This document shows positions 26,215 through 35,183 of a stretch of DNA of 57,305 nt, piece after piece. The stretch is taken from positions 1 through 57,305 of the forward strand of contig JAOADU010000072.1 of assembly GCA_026417155.1 (NCBI GenBank). The letters run 5' to 3'. The translations under genes and the position numbers were made by a program. Source of the stretch: Bacteroidales bacterium (GTDB taxonomy: Bacteria > Bacteroidota > Bacteroidia > Bacteroidales > GWA2-32-17). The notes beneath the pieces were generated by a model, which was given only the letters and a program-made list of their open reading frames with translations, ran no database searches and was not told the origin of the DNA. Position 1 is the stretch's first letter; each line of letters opens with the position of its first letter.

Positions 26215-27504
26215 TTATTGTTTTAATGTTAATTCATTTAATTCTTGTTCAATTATTGTAAAGGGAAATTTTTCGTGCATTCCCATTTCTTCAAGGATAC
26301 TTTTTAAAGTGTCGGTTTCAATAATGTCCGATAACCGTGCAAAAAAGAATAACGATGCTAATACAGCATTTTTTGCTCCTTTTCCGCGAAAATCGAATGA
26401 TAAAACTTGAGCATTTGTTTCGGGGATTGGCAGCGAATTATCTATCAATAACCATTGATGTGGTTGCATTTGTTTTATTGTGCCTTTGCTAAAGTCTAAT
26501 CCATCTTGCGATGTTACGATAACATATTCAGGATTGCTTAATCCGTGGAAGAGAATTTCATCGGGTGAAATATTTACTTCGGCGTTGCTAAAGCCAACTC
26601 CAACAGTAACGGGATATGTGCCTTTTTGGGTAATATTGTATCCATGTTTTACAGCAGCCTTGCACAAAATATTTGCAGCTAATTGTACTCCTTCGCCCGC
26701 CGAACCGCTTAAAACAACTTGAATTTGTTTATTTAGCTTTTTTTCCTTATGTAATGGTTCAATAACAGGAGTTTTGTCGAATAAGTTCGAAACGGTTTTT
26801 CGTTCGGCAAATTGGAAAGGTTCGCGATTGTTTGTCCATGTTTTAATGGGTTTATTGGCAGCTTCGACTATTTCTTGTAGTTTTCGTTTAGGATTGAATT
26901 TAACACCATAGCTAGGACAAATTTCCATTACTTCTACAAGTGAAAACCCCGGTGTAGTTAAGGCTTTTTTAATTGTTTCGCTATAATCGCCAATACCAAT
27001 TACACGACTTACATAATTTGCACCCGCAGCATGAACTATAGCACAAATATCGTGTTCGCCGTATGGACTACCGTTGGGAGTAATTATTGTATTAAAACCT
27101 TTAGGAGTAAGACCACTTAATTGACCACCCGTCATCCCATATAAAAAATTGTTGTGAACAACAACGGTTAAATTTACATTGAGTCGGGCTGCTTCTAAAA
27201 TATGTTGTAAGCCAATAGTTGCACCACCATCACCAATAAAAACGATTACCTTTTTATGGGGAGGAAGTCCCATGCTTATTCCAGCACCTAAAGCAACAGA
27301 ACGACCATGAAGGCCATGTACGGTGTGAGTATTGAGCGATTTATCTATTATCCCGTGGCAACCAATATCGGTAACAAAAATGACATCTAATACATGTATG
27401 CCAAGATCTTCAATTGCTTTTGCTGTATTTTGAGCTATTAAATGATGTCCGCATCCTTTACAAAAAGGTAGTTCTTTAGTATTTAGTACTTTTGTTGTTT
27501 CCAT
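26215..27504 (-). CDS. 2-oxoacid:ferredoxin oxidoreductase, fused beta-gamma subunit
   Basis: This chain oxidatively decarboxylates a 2-oxoacid to its acyl-CoA, reducing ferredoxin. The beta part (1-250) binds thiamine diphosphate (GDG at 91-93, NN at 118-119). Four cysteines are placed to hold a 4Fe-4S cluster: C15, C18, C49 and C196. After a linker, residues about 258-429 are the gamma domain (VVLSGSAGEGVQLAANILC). The 429-aa length therefore reflects a fusion. Its start overlaps the stop of the alpha gene by one base (TAATG), with GGAGG just upstream. The substrate could be 2-oxoglutarate, a branched-chain 2-oxoacid or an aryl pyruvate. Confidence 0.88.
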   Translation of the reverse strand: METTKVLNTKELPFCKGCGHHLIAQNTAKAIEDLGIHVLDVIFVTDIGCHGIIDKSLNTHTVHGLHGRSVALGAGISMGLPPHKKVIVFIGDGGATIGLQHILEAARLNVNLTVVVHNNFLYGMTGGQLSGLTPKGFNTIITPNGSPYGEHDICAIVHAAGANYVSRVIGIGDYSETIKKALTTPGFSLVEVMEICPSYGVKFNPKRKLQEIVEAANKPIKTWTNNREPFQFAERKTVSNLFDKTPVIEPLHKEKKLNKQIQVVLSGSAGEGVQLAANILCKAAVKHGYNITQKGTYPVTVGVGFSNAEVNISPDEILFHGLSNPEYVIVTSQDGLDFSKGTIKQMQPHQWLLIDNSLPIPETNAQVLSFDFRGKGAKNAVLASLFFFARLSDIIETDTLKSILEEMGMHEKFPFTIIEQELNELTLKQ

Positions 27505-28619
27505 TATAATTTTCCTCCTTCAATTATATCTTTGGGAGATAACATTTTACCTATAGCACCTACAAACGAAACATGAGCAGGTAATTTTTCACCAAACATA
27601 ATTTTTGCATATTGACCGTTGATATTATCTTCTGCAAATATTATTTTTTGATATTTTTCGGTAATGGAATACAATATTTCGGGTACAGGTAACAACGTTT
27701 TTACGATTAGCAAATCAACGGTTTTTTGATGTTTTTGTAAAATTTTTATGGCTTCTTGTGCTGCATTTGCCGAAACTCCGTACGAAACTATTAATGTTTT
27801 ACTATTGTTATTTACATGTTCATAATAAGTGTATTCGGGAAGATATGTTAATATTTTCTTTTCCAACCGAACAGTGTTTCTCATAGCATCTTCGCTAGTG
27901 TGCTGAATAATTCCTTTTTGATCGTGTGTAGATGCTGTGAGCCGTACTTGATGCTGATTATTTGAAACAGGTAAAAAATCGGGAACTAATTTATCATTAT
28001 ATTCATATGGAACATATGGTTCCTTTTTGTTATAATAATTTCTGACAATTGGTTTTATAGGTGATAATTTAGAAATATCAAAATTTCTATTTGTAGTAGC
28101 TCTTTCTTTAGACGAAAGTATCACAACGGGTGTACGTAACTGAACGGCTATTTCAACAGCTTTTTCAGACAATTGCCAACAATCTTCAATAGATGCAGGA
28201 CAAAGAACCGGTACAGGGTGAGCACCAGAGATCATGCCTTTTAAAAGGGCAATATCACCTTGTGCACCAGCTGTTGCTGTTCCAGTAGCAGGGCCAAGTC
28301 GTTGAGTTAGGATAATAATCATAGGCAATTCCATCATATATGCCATATTGATCGATTCAATCATAAGTGCAAAACCAGGAAACGATGTAGCTGTTACAGG
28401 AATGTGACCTACCGTAGCAAGTCCTGCCATATATTGCATGGTAGAAATTTCGTCGGGTGCTGGTAACATTAAAGGGAATCGCTGGCTGGCGTATAAATAC
28501 ATTGCATTGGAGGGTGTGATTGGATATCCAATATAAACATCGGCTCCTGCTTGTGCCAATGCTTCCATTATAACTCTTGAATCTTCGAGAATTACTTCTT
28601 TTTTCTTTTCTATATTCAT
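27504..28619 (-). CDS. 2-oxoacid:ferredoxin oxidoreductase, alpha subunit
   Basis: This is the alpha subunit partner of the fused beta-gamma chain. It is 371 aa, with the pyrimidine-binding domain I carrying GADVYIGYPITPSNAMYLY at about 25-43 and ATSFPGFALMIESINMAYM. Domain II (about 250-371) includes TLIVSYGVSANAAQEAI. There is no N-terminal gamma domain, so the arrangement is alpha plus beta-gamma. The VorB/KorA-like sequence does not fix the substrate. A terminator-like hairpin lies 25-54 bases before the ATG and a possible TATTTTTG -7 element just upstream of that. Confidence 0.88.
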   Translation of the reverse strand: MNIEKKKEVILEDSRVIMEALAQAGADVYIGYPITPSNAMYLYASQRFPLMLPAPDEISTMQYMAGLATVGHIPVTATSFPGFALMIESINMAYMMELPMIIILTQRLGPATGTATAGAQGDIALLKGMISGAHPVPVLCPASIEDCWQLSEKAVEIAVQLRTPVVILSSKERATTNRNFDISKLSPIKPIVRNYYNKKEPYVPYEYNDKLVPDFLPVSNNQHQVRLTASTHDQKGIIQHTSEDAMRNTVRLEKKILTYLPEYTYYEHVNNNSKTLIVSYGVSANAAQEAIKILQKHQKTVDLLIVKTLLPVPEILYSITEKYQKIIFAEDNINGQYAKIMFGEKLPAHVSFVGAIGKMLSPKDIIEGGKL

Positions 28620-28633
28620 GTTTGTTCGTTTTT

Positions 28634-28673
28634 AAAATAAAAAAGCTACCAATAAAAAAACAGATTGGTAGCT
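28634..28673 (-). terminator. terminator-like hairpin between the acyl-CoA dehydrogenase and korA-type genes
   Basis: A 10-bp stem (AGCTACCAAT/ATTGGTAGCT, 28644-28673) is followed on the minus strand by TTTTTTATTTT. It ends the upstream gene's transcript or attenuates read-through into the oxidoreductase genes. A possible -7 element, TATTTTTG, lies directly before it at 28682-28675. Confidence 0.8.
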
Positions 28674-28698
28674 GCAAAAATAAACATTTTTTTAAATT

Positions 28699-29880
28699 TT
28701 AACGATATGCAGGAATTCCTGTAATATCGTGTCCTGTAATAAGTAGATGGATGTCGTGTGTTCCTTCGTAGGTAATGACTGATTCTAAATTCATCATATG
28801 ACGCATAATAGGATAATCGCTAGTAATACCCATTGCTCCTAAAACTTGTCGAAGTTCGCGTGCAACATTAAGAGCCATAAAAACATTATTGCGTTTTGCC
28901 ATGCTTATGTGAGTATGCTTGCATTTTCCTTCATTTTTCAAAACGCCTAATCGCCATGCAAGCAATTGTGCTTTAGTAATTTCTGTAAGTGCTTCGGCTA
29001 ATTTTTTCTGCTGAAGTTGGAATGCTGCAATTGGTTTGCCAAATTGTTGACGTTCAAGAGAGTATCTGAGTGCAGCATCATAGCAGTCCATGGCAGCGCC
29101 TATTGCTCCCCAAGCTATTCCGTAACGGGCACTATTCAAACACATCATAGGTCCTTTCAAGCCTTCTATATTAGGCAACAAATTTTTTTTAGGAACCTTA
29201 ACTTCGTCAAAAATTAATTCGCCTGTAGATGATGCTCGTAACGACCATTTATTATGTGTTTCTGGTGCACTAAATCCTGCCATTCCTTTTTCGACAATTA
29301 CGCCACGAATAATTCCATCGTCGTCTTTAGCCCATACAATAGCAATGTCGGCAATGTTTGCATTTGTAATCCACATTTTAGCACCATGTAAAATATAACT
29401 ATCGCCATTGTCGTAAAGACGAGTTACCATACTCCCTGGATCGCTTCCATGATTGGGTTCTGTTAAACCGAAGCAACCAATAATTTCGCCTGTGGCTAAT
29501 TTAGGTAAATATTTTTGCTTTTGTTCTTCGGTACCAAATTCCCATATTGGATACATTACTAATGAAGTTTGCACCGAAGCAGCAGAACGTATTCCGCTAT
29601 CGCCTCTTTCCAATTCTTGCATAATTAATCCATACGAAATATAATCTAATCCCGCCCCACCATATTGTTCAGGAATAAAAGGTCCGTAAGCACCTATTTG
29701 ACCTAATTGCTTAATCAAATCAAATGGAATTTGATGTTTTTGATTTAATTCTTCAATGACAGGTTTTACTTCTCTATTTACCCAGTCTCTAATTGAGTCG
29801 CGAACAATTTTATGTTCTTCTGTTAACAAATCATCAACTAAAAAATAATCTGGCGGATTGTATTGAACAGTAGCTGACAT
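28699..29880 (-). CDS. acyl-CoA dehydrogenase, glutaryl-CoA dehydrogenase type
   Basis: A 393-aa FAD enzyme that dehydrogenates an acyl-CoA. The layout is the standard helical N-domain, beta middle domain (CFGLTEPNHGSDPGSM) and helical C-domain. The catalytic base is Glu372 in TYEGTHDIHLLITG. The C-terminus (TGHDITGIPAYR) and MNLESVITYEGTHDIH match glutaryl-CoA dehydrogenase more closely than butyryl-CoA dehydrogenase, which suggests lysine or tryptophan breakdown to crotonyl-CoA. It is monocistronic, with a consensus promoter upstream and a terminator downstream. No electron-transfer flavoprotein genes are nearby. Confidence 0.88.
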   Translation of the reverse strand: MSATVQYNPPDYFLVDDLLTEEHKIVRDSIRDWVNREVKPVIEELNQKHQIPFDLIKQLGQIGAYGPFIPEQYGGAGLDYISYGLIMQELERGDSGIRSAASVQTSLVMYPIWEFGTEEQKQKYLPKLATGEIIGCFGLTEPNHGSDPGSMVTRLYDNGDSYILHGAKMWITNANIADIAIVWAKDDDGIIRGVIVEKGMAGFSAPETHNKWSLRASSTGELIFDEVKVPKKNLLPNIEGLKGPMMCLNSARYGIAWGAIGAAMDCYDAALRYSLERQQFGKPIAAFQLQQKKLAEALTEITKAQLLAWRLGVLKNEGKCKHTHISMAKRNNVFMALNVARELRQVLGAMGITSDYPIMRHMMNLESVITYEGTHDIHLLITGHDITGIPAYR

Positions 29881-29907
29881 AACTTTAATTTTATGGTTAA
29901 TACCTTA

Positions 29908-29939
29908 CAAACGTACAAAGTAATTACTATTTAAACAAA
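29908..29939 (-). promoter_or_regulatory. Bacteroidota-type promoter of the acyl-CoA dehydrogenase
   Basis: On the minus strand TTTG (29939-29936), a 20-base spacer and TACGTTTG (29915-29908) fit the consensus exactly, 27 bases before the ATG. Confidence 0.75.
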
Positions 29940-30057
29940 TGATTTTTATCAAATATTGCTGTATTTTAAAAATGTCTTAAAAATTTGACTGATTGATGCT
30001 TATAAAAAATATAGAATTTTTGTACATAAATAAAAAGCAACTAAAAATATTTTTTTT

Positions 30058-30065
30058 TACTTTTG
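30058..30065 (+). promoter_or_regulatory. -7 element before the paralogous envelope-protein pair
   Basis: TACTTTTG matches TAnnTTTG and lies 30 bases before the chosen ATG at 30096. GGGAG at 30079-30083 may act as a ribosome binding site for that ATG and abuts the alternative ATG at 30084. Confidence 0.45.
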
Positions 30066-30095
30066 CTAATTCATTTTTGGGAGATGCTTTTTAAA

Positions 30096-30782
30096 ATGTT
30101 TGAGAAACACAAAGTAGTATTTTACTTTTTTATCTTGTTACTCTTTGCTTCTTGCAATTCATCGACATTTTCAGGTAAAATGGACGAAGGAACGATTGAA
30201 TACGATATGGAGTATTTACAAGATGAAAAAGAAAATCCATTGATAAGTTTGCTTCCTACAACAATGATACTTAAAATTAAAGATAATAATTCCATACAAA
30301 AGATTGAAGGTTGGATGGGGGTGTTTCAGATGGCAGGAATTGCCCGAAGAAATGAAAATTACAAAGCAGCATACCTGAAAATTATGGGCGAAAAATATGT
30401 GTTTGAAACAACGATGGACGGACCTGCCTTTGGATTCGATGAATATAAAAAAATGAAATTAGTACCAAGCGATTCTGTAAAAGTTATAGCTGGTTATAAA
30501 TGCAAAGCATACGATGTATATTTAAATGATTCTACAGCAAAAGCATTTACTGTATATTATACAACCGACATTAAACTCGATAATCCTAATTGCAATAATC
30601 CATTTCATGAAATTGATGGTGTTTTACTCGAATATCAAATGAAGTTTCAGCGAATACCTGTACATCTTAAAGCTAAAAAGATTGTAAAGGAAGAAATATC
30701 GGACGACGAATTTATTGTTCCTGACGGATATCAAAAAGTATCAAAGGAAAAAATACAAGAAGTTATTAACAATTTAATGTAA
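30096..30782 (+). CDS. predicted lipoprotein, DUF4412-like
   Basis: A 228-aa envelope protein. A signal peptide ends at Cys20 (LLFASCNSS), a Bacteroidota lipobox. The mature part opens with a GTIEYDMEY strand. Later it contains IAGYKCKAYDVYLND, VYYTTDIKLDNPN, GVLLEYQMKF and a C-terminal DDEFIVPDGYQ. These stretches are shared with the next gene, so the two are paralogs. DUF4412-type proteins are exported and of unknown function. The start at 30096 is preferred over the TTG at 30063, which overlaps the -7 element. Confidence 0.72.
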   Translation: MFEKHKVVFYFFILLLFASCNSSTFSGKMDEGTIEYDMEYLQDEKENPLISLLPTTMILKIKDNNSIQKIEGWMGVFQMAGIARRNENYKAAYLKIMGEKYVFETTMDGPAFGFDEYKKMKLVPSDSVKVIAGYKCKAYDVYLNDSTAKAFTVYYTTDIKLDNPNCNNPFHEIDGVLLEYQMKFQRIPVHLKAKKIVKEEISDDEFIVPDGYQKVSKEKIQEVINNLM

Positions 30783-30789
30783 TACTATT

Positions 30790-31458
30790 ATGAAAAAAAT
30801 GTTTTTATTATCTATCGTATTTGTTGGCATATTAAATATGTATGCACAAAAAGGTTCTACTGCTTTCGAAGGAACTATTACTTACACTATTACTACGCAA
30901 GGCGAGCTAGATCCTCAAACTAAAGCACAAATGCCGTCGGAAGTTGTGTGGACATACAAAGGAGCAAAATCAAGTATGTTGATGAAAACTGCATTCGGAA
31001 ATATCAATGTTATTGCCAATGCCGATACAAAAGAGCAAATAGTTTTATACGATATGATGGGACAAAAAATGGCAATAAAATCTTCAAAAGAAGAAACTGA
31101 AGCAGCCCTGAAAGATATTCCCGAAGTGAAAGTTGTTGAAACAAACGAAACAAAAAAAATTGCAGGATATAATTGCAAGAAAATTGAAATAAGCGATGGG
31201 AAAACTACAACCAATGTTTATGTTACTAACGATATAAATATTCCTAATGCCAACTGGAACGGGCAATACAAAAATGTGCAAGGTGTGCTGATGGAATATT
31301 CTCAAAAAGCTAATCCTGATGGCGATGCACAAATAATATTTACAGCAAAAGAAGTAAAAAAAGCAAAAATAAAAGATAATGCATTTGAAATTCCTGCCGA
31401 TTATAAGCAAATGTCAATGACCGAGTTTAAACAAATGTTTGGTGGAGGAGAAGAATAA
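30790..31458 (+). CDS. secreted DUF4412-like protein
   Basis: A 222-aa protein with a cleavable signal (MKKMFLLSIVFVGILNMYAQ) and no lipobox, so it is probably soluble in the periplasm or secreted. It opens with EGTITYTITT. It shares KKIAGYNCKKIEI, VYVTNDINIPNANW, GVLMEYSQK and DNAFEIPADYKQMS with the lipoprotein 7 bases upstream. The pair are tandem paralogs sent to different places. A terminator follows within 5 bases of the stop. Confidence 0.75.
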   Translation: MKKMFLLSIVFVGILNMYAQKGSTAFEGTITYTITTQGELDPQTKAQMPSEVVWTYKGAKSSMLMKTAFGNINVIANADTKEQIVLYDMMGQKMAIKSSKEETEAALKDIPEVKVVETNETKKIAGYNCKKIEISDGKTTTNVYVTNDINIPNANWNGQYKNVQGVLMEYSQKANPDGDAQIIFTAKEVKKAKIKDNAFEIPADYKQMSMTEFKQMFGGGEE

Positions 31459-31462
31459 AACG

Positions 31463-31492
31463 AAAAATTCCACATATGGTTGTGGATTTTTT
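31463..31492 (+). terminator. intrinsic terminator after the DUF4412-like pair
   Basis: The stem TCCACA/TGTGGA is extended by an A-run pairing with the T-run (one bulge), with a 6-base loop and six T residues. It ends 11 bases before the ftsK ATG at 31504. Confidence 0.75.
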
Positions 31493-31503
31493 CTATTACA
31501 ACA

Positions 31504-33912
31504 ATGGCGAAAAAGAGTAAAGCAAATAAAGAAGAACAAAACGATTTTGTAAACGAGGAGAAAACAGTTGCTTCGTTTTCTCTTCGTAAGCTTATTAACG
31601 ACGAACGTACAAAGTATATTTCGTCGTTATTCTTAATTCTATTATCTGTATTTCTAGTATTTTCGTTTGTATCCTACATTTTTACATGGTACGAAGATCA
31701 AAGCAAGCTAACCATACCTTTTTTTCAATATATTTTTGATGCTGAAATTGATGCTGAAAATTGGGCTGGAAAATTAGGTGCATACATTAGTCATATTTTA
31801 TATCATAATACTTTTGGCGTTGCCTCTTTGTCTCTTACAGTTTTATTGTTTTTTTTATCGCTTCACATTATTAATGTTAAAATAATAAAATTATCAAAAC
31901 TTCTGAAATACTTAATATTTATTACATTATGGCTTTCCATTACGTTAGGATATTTGTTTGGAACCGACTTTTTTTATTTAGGTGGTGCGTACGGATATTT
32001 TATGGCAAAATGGCTAAATGCTGCTTTGGGCAAAGCAGGAACGGCTTTGTTAATTCTATTTACAGCCTTTACTTATGTTATTATTGTATTTAAGGAGGTA
32101 ATTCCTTCTATTAAACATTTTTTTACAAAGTTTAAAAAACAACCGAAACCAATAATAGCTATTACAAATGGTTCAGAAAAAGATACCGTTGTCAATGATA
32201 TTAATTACGAAACTAAAACAACTAACTTAGAACAAGAGAATAAGGAGTTAGAGGTACAAACGATTGAAATTAAAGAAAATTCTGAACCACTGGTGATGGA
32301 AATACCACCATCAAACGCCGAAGATGTAACATTAATTGTGGAAAAAAAAGAGTCAATCGAAGAACCTTACCAAATACCTATAGCTTCGAGTGAAGATAAT
32401 GATGAATTTGACATTAGATTAGATGCCCCACGGTATCAATTTCCTCCTTTAGACCTTCTCGATGAACATAAAGACGAAAAAAGCGAAGTAAGTGAAGAAG
32501 AACTAGTAGCCAATAAGAATAAAATTATAGAAACTCTTAAAAATTATGGTATTCAGATAACTCAAATAAAAGTAACCATAGGACCAACAGTAACCTTGTA
32601 TGAAATTGTACCTGCACCGGGAGTTAAGATATCTAGAATCAAAAATTTGGAAGACGATATCGCACTTAGCTTATCTGCTTTAGGAATAAGAATAATAGCT
32701 CCAATACCTGGGAAAGGAACAATAGGCATTGAAGTTCCCAATTTGAATCCACAGATAGTATCAATGAAATCAGTAATAGGAAGTACACGCTTTCAGGAAG
32801 CAAAGTATGAATTGCCTATTGCAATGGGCAAAACCATACAAAACGAAGTCTTTGTGTTTGATTTAGCTAAAGCACCACATATATTAGTTGCAGGGGCCAC
32901 AGGACAAGGAAAGTCTGTTGGTTTAAACGCAATTATTACTTCCTTGCTTTATAGAAAACATCCTTCCGAACTGAAAATAGTTATGATTGACCCCAAAAAG
33001 ATTGAATTATCCGATTATGCCAAAATAGAACGTCACTTTTTAGCGAAGCTTCCCGACGAAGAAGAACCAATTATTACCGACGTACAAAAAGTTAAGAATA
33101 CTCTAAAGTCGTTAACAATCGAAATGGACAATCGCTATAATTTGCTTAAAGAAGTAGGGGGAATAAGAACAATTAAAGAATACAATGAAAAATTAAAAAA
33201 GAGAGAACTTAATCCGGCAAAATTTCCTTATTTGCCTTATATTGTGGTAGTTATTGATGAATTTGCCGATTTAATAATAACAGCAGGTCGAGAAATTGAA
33301 GAACCCATTGCTCGTATTGCTCAGTTAGCACGTGCTGTGGGCATTCACCTTATAATTGCAACTCAAAGACCATCGACAAATATTATTACAGGTTCAATAA
33401 AAGCCAATTTCCCTACTAGAATAGCTTTTCGAGTTACATCAATGATAGATAGTCGTACTATAATTGATGCCCCCGGTGCAAATCAGTTAATTGGTCGGGG
33501 CGATATGCTTATTTCTATGGGTAGTGATATGGTGCGTGTACAGTGTGCATTCATTGATTCAAAAGAAGTGGCAAAGGTTGTAAATCATATTGCATCACAG
33601 CAACCTCCTTCCAAAGAATTTCATTTGCCTTATGTTCAGGATGAGCAGCCTCATTCGAATGCCGAAAGTGTGGAAACCGGAAAATTTGACGATATTTTTC
33701 CCGATGCAGCACGTTTAGTGGTAACTCATCAAATTGGAAGCACATCATTAATACAAAGAAAATTTTCTATTGGATATGCACGGGCAGGTAGAATCATGGA
33801 TCAATTAGAAATGGCTAAAATTGTAGGACCACAGGAAGGAAGCAAAGCTCGACAAGTTTTAATTCAGGATTTAAATCATTTGGAACAGATTTTGAAAGAC
33901 TTAGGTTTTTAA
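31504..33912 (+). CDS. ftsK: DNA translocase FtsK
   Basis: An inner-membrane ATPase that pumps chromosomal DNA during division and activates dimer resolution. From the ATG at 31504 it has 802 aa. Four membrane helices lie in about 35-210, followed by an acidic linker (about 220-330) much shorter than in E. coli. The motor then carries Walker A GATGQGKS near 464, Walker B VVVIDEFADL, and a final gamma winged-helix domain (about 735-802, GSTSLIQRKFSIGYARAGRIMDQLE) that reads orienting DNA sites. An in-frame TTG at 31480 lies in the upstream terminator's T-run, so it is unlikely to be the start. lolA follows after 10 bases, a pairing common in the phylum. Confidence 0.95.
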   Translation: MAKKSKANKEEQNDFVNEEKTVASFSLRKLINDERTKYISSLFLILLSVFLVFSFVSYIFTWYEDQSKLTIPFFQYIFDAEIDAENWAGKLGAYISHILYHNTFGVASLSLTVLLFFLSLHIINVKIIKLSKLLKYLIFITLWLSITLGYLFGTDFFYLGGAYGYFMAKWLNAALGKAGTALLILFTAFTYVIIVFKEVIPSIKHFFTKFKKQPKPIIAITNGSEKDTVVNDINYETKTTNLEQENKELEVQTIEIKENSEPLVMEIPPSNAEDVTLIVEKKESIEEPYQIPIASSEDNDEFDIRLDAPRYQFPPLDLLDEHKDEKSEVSEEELVANKNKIIETLKNYGIQITQIKVTIGPTVTLYEIVPAPGVKISRIKNLEDDIALSLSALGIRIIAPIPGKGTIGIEVPNLNPQIVSMKSVIGSTRFQEAKYELPIAMGKTIQNEVFVFDLAKAPHILVAGATGQGKSVGLNAIITSLLYRKHPSELKIVMIDPKKIELSDYAKIERHFLAKLPDEEEPIITDVQKVKNTLKSLTIEMDNRYNLLKEVGGIRTIKEYNEKLKKRELNPAKFPYLPYIVVVIDEFADLIITAGREIEEPIARIAQLARAVGIHLIIATQRPSTNIITGSIKANFPTRIAFRVTSMIDSRTIIDAPGANQLIGRGDMLISMGSDMVRVQCAFIDSKEVAKVVNHIASQQPPSKEFHLPYVQDEQPHSNAESVETGKFDDIFPDAARLVVTHQIGSTSLIQRKFSIGYARAGRIMDQLEMAKIVGPQEGSKARQVLIQDLNHLEQILKDLGF

Positions 33913-33922
33913 AATATATTTT

Positions 33923-34600
33923 ATGAAAACAATAATTATTTGTTTCGTTATCTATTTTCTAAATGTAATGATTGCTTTACCTCAATCTGACCCTACTCCA
34001 GATTATAAAGAGATAGACCCCAAAGCAAAATCAATATTAGATAAAGTATCACAAAAGAATAAATCGTATAAAACTATCAAGTCGGATTTTGCAATAATTT
34101 TGGAAAATAAAAGAGAAAATATTAAAGATGCTAAAAAAGGTGTCATTTGGATAAAGGGCAATAAATATAAAATTGATTTAGCTCAATCAACCATTTTTTT
34201 TGATGGAACAACACAATGGACCTACATTAAAGAATCAAATGAAGTCAATATTACATCGCCCGATCCAAAAGATGATAATACTTTGAATCCTGCAAAAATA
34301 TTTACATTGTACGAAACTGGATTTAAAATACGTTTTATCAGAGAACGTTTTGAAAAAAATAGAGCATTGTATGAAATAGAATTATATCCAAAAGATTTAA
34401 ATAAAGATTTTACCAAAATAAACTTGAAAATTGATAAAGATAAAAACCAAATTTTTAGTATGAAACGCTTTGGTAAAGATGGTACCGATTTTTATATTGA
34501 AATAATTTCTGTTAAAGCCAACGAAGAAATGGCCGATGCGATGTTTGTTTTCGACAAATCGAAATATCCTAAAGTAGAAATAAACGATTTACGCGAATAA
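33923..34600 (+). CDS. lolA: LolA-like outer-membrane lipoprotein carrier
   Basis: A periplasmic chaperone that ferries lipoproteins to the outer membrane. The 225-aa protein has a signal peptide (residues 1-20) and the LolA half-barrel layout: KIKSDFAIILENKRE, GVIWIKGNKYKIDL, IFFDGTTQWTYIKESNEVNI and a C-terminal DFYIEIISVKAN. Sequence identity within LolA is low, so the call rests on strand pattern, length and position after ftsK. The stop is one base before the nitroreductase ATG. Confidence 0.82.
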   Translation: MKTIIICFVIYFLNVMIALPQSDPTPDYKEIDPKAKSILDKVSQKNKSYKTIKSDFAIILENKRENIKDAKKGVIWIKGNKYKIDLAQSTIFFDGTTQWTYIKESNEVNITSPDPKDDNTLNPAKIFTLYETGFKIRFIRERFEKNRALYEIELYPKDLNKDFTKINLKIDKDKNQIFSMKRFGKDGTDFYIEIISVKANEEMADAMFVFDKSKYPKVEINDLRE

Positions 34601-34601
34601 T

Positions 34602-35153
34602 ATGACGTTCAAAGATATCGTAATTAAACGTCAAAGTGTTCGAAAATATTTATCAACTCCAATAGATCGAGATATCATAATTAAATGTATCGAATCGGCG
34701 CGTTTAGCTCCATCGGCAAGCAATTCGCAACCATGGCATTTTGTAATAGTTGACGAACCTGATTTAAAAAACAAAATAGCGGAAGCTACAGTAACAAAAG
34801 GGATACCTATAAATAAATTTGCATTTCAAGCTCCCGTTATCGTAGCCATCGTTGTAGAAATGCCTAAAACTATTACTAAAATCGCTTCATGGATTAAAAA
34901 GCGAGACTTCCCATGGATTGATATAGGGATTGCCGCTGAACATTTTTGTTTACAAGCTACTGAATTAGGTTTAGGAACATGCATGATTGGATGGTTTGAC
35001 GAAAAAAAAGTTAAAAAACTATTAAATATACCATCGAATAAAAGAGTTGGTTTATTGATAACTTTGGGTTATCCTCCTCACGATTATTTACTAAGAGAAA
35101 AAATAAGAAAACCAGTTGAAAAAATGGTATCCTTTAATCAGTATAAAAAATAA
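34602..35153 (+). CDS. nitroreductase-family FMN protein
   Basis: A 183-aa flavoprotein. The FMN-binding N-terminus is RQSVRKYLSTPID, followed by ARLAPSASNSQPWHFVIV, and the later GLGTCMIGWF and VGLLITLGYPPHD are also characteristic. It would use NAD(P)H to reduce an unidentified acceptor. It is co-directional with lolA with 1 base between them. Homologs act on quinones, nitro compounds or enones, and sequence does not choose among these. Confidence 0.87.
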   Translation: MTFKDIVIKRQSVRKYLSTPIDRDIIIKCIESARLAPSASNSQPWHFVIVDEPDLKNKIAEATVTKGIPINKFAFQAPVIVAIVVEMPKTITKIASWIKKRDFPWIDIGIAAEHFCLQATELGLGTCMIGWFDEKKVKKLLNIPSNKRVGLLITLGYPPHDYLLREKIRKPVEKMVSFNQYKK

Positions 35154-35163
35154 TATTTTATTG

Positions 35164-35171
35164 TATCTTTG
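35164..35171 (+). promoter_or_regulatory. -7 element before the small lipoprotein gene
   Basis: TATCTTTG matches TAnnTTTG, 12 bases before the ATG at 35184. It overlaps a TTG at 35169 that is in frame, which argues against that TTG being the start. Confidence 0.5.
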
Positions 35172-35183
35172 AAAAAAAACATT

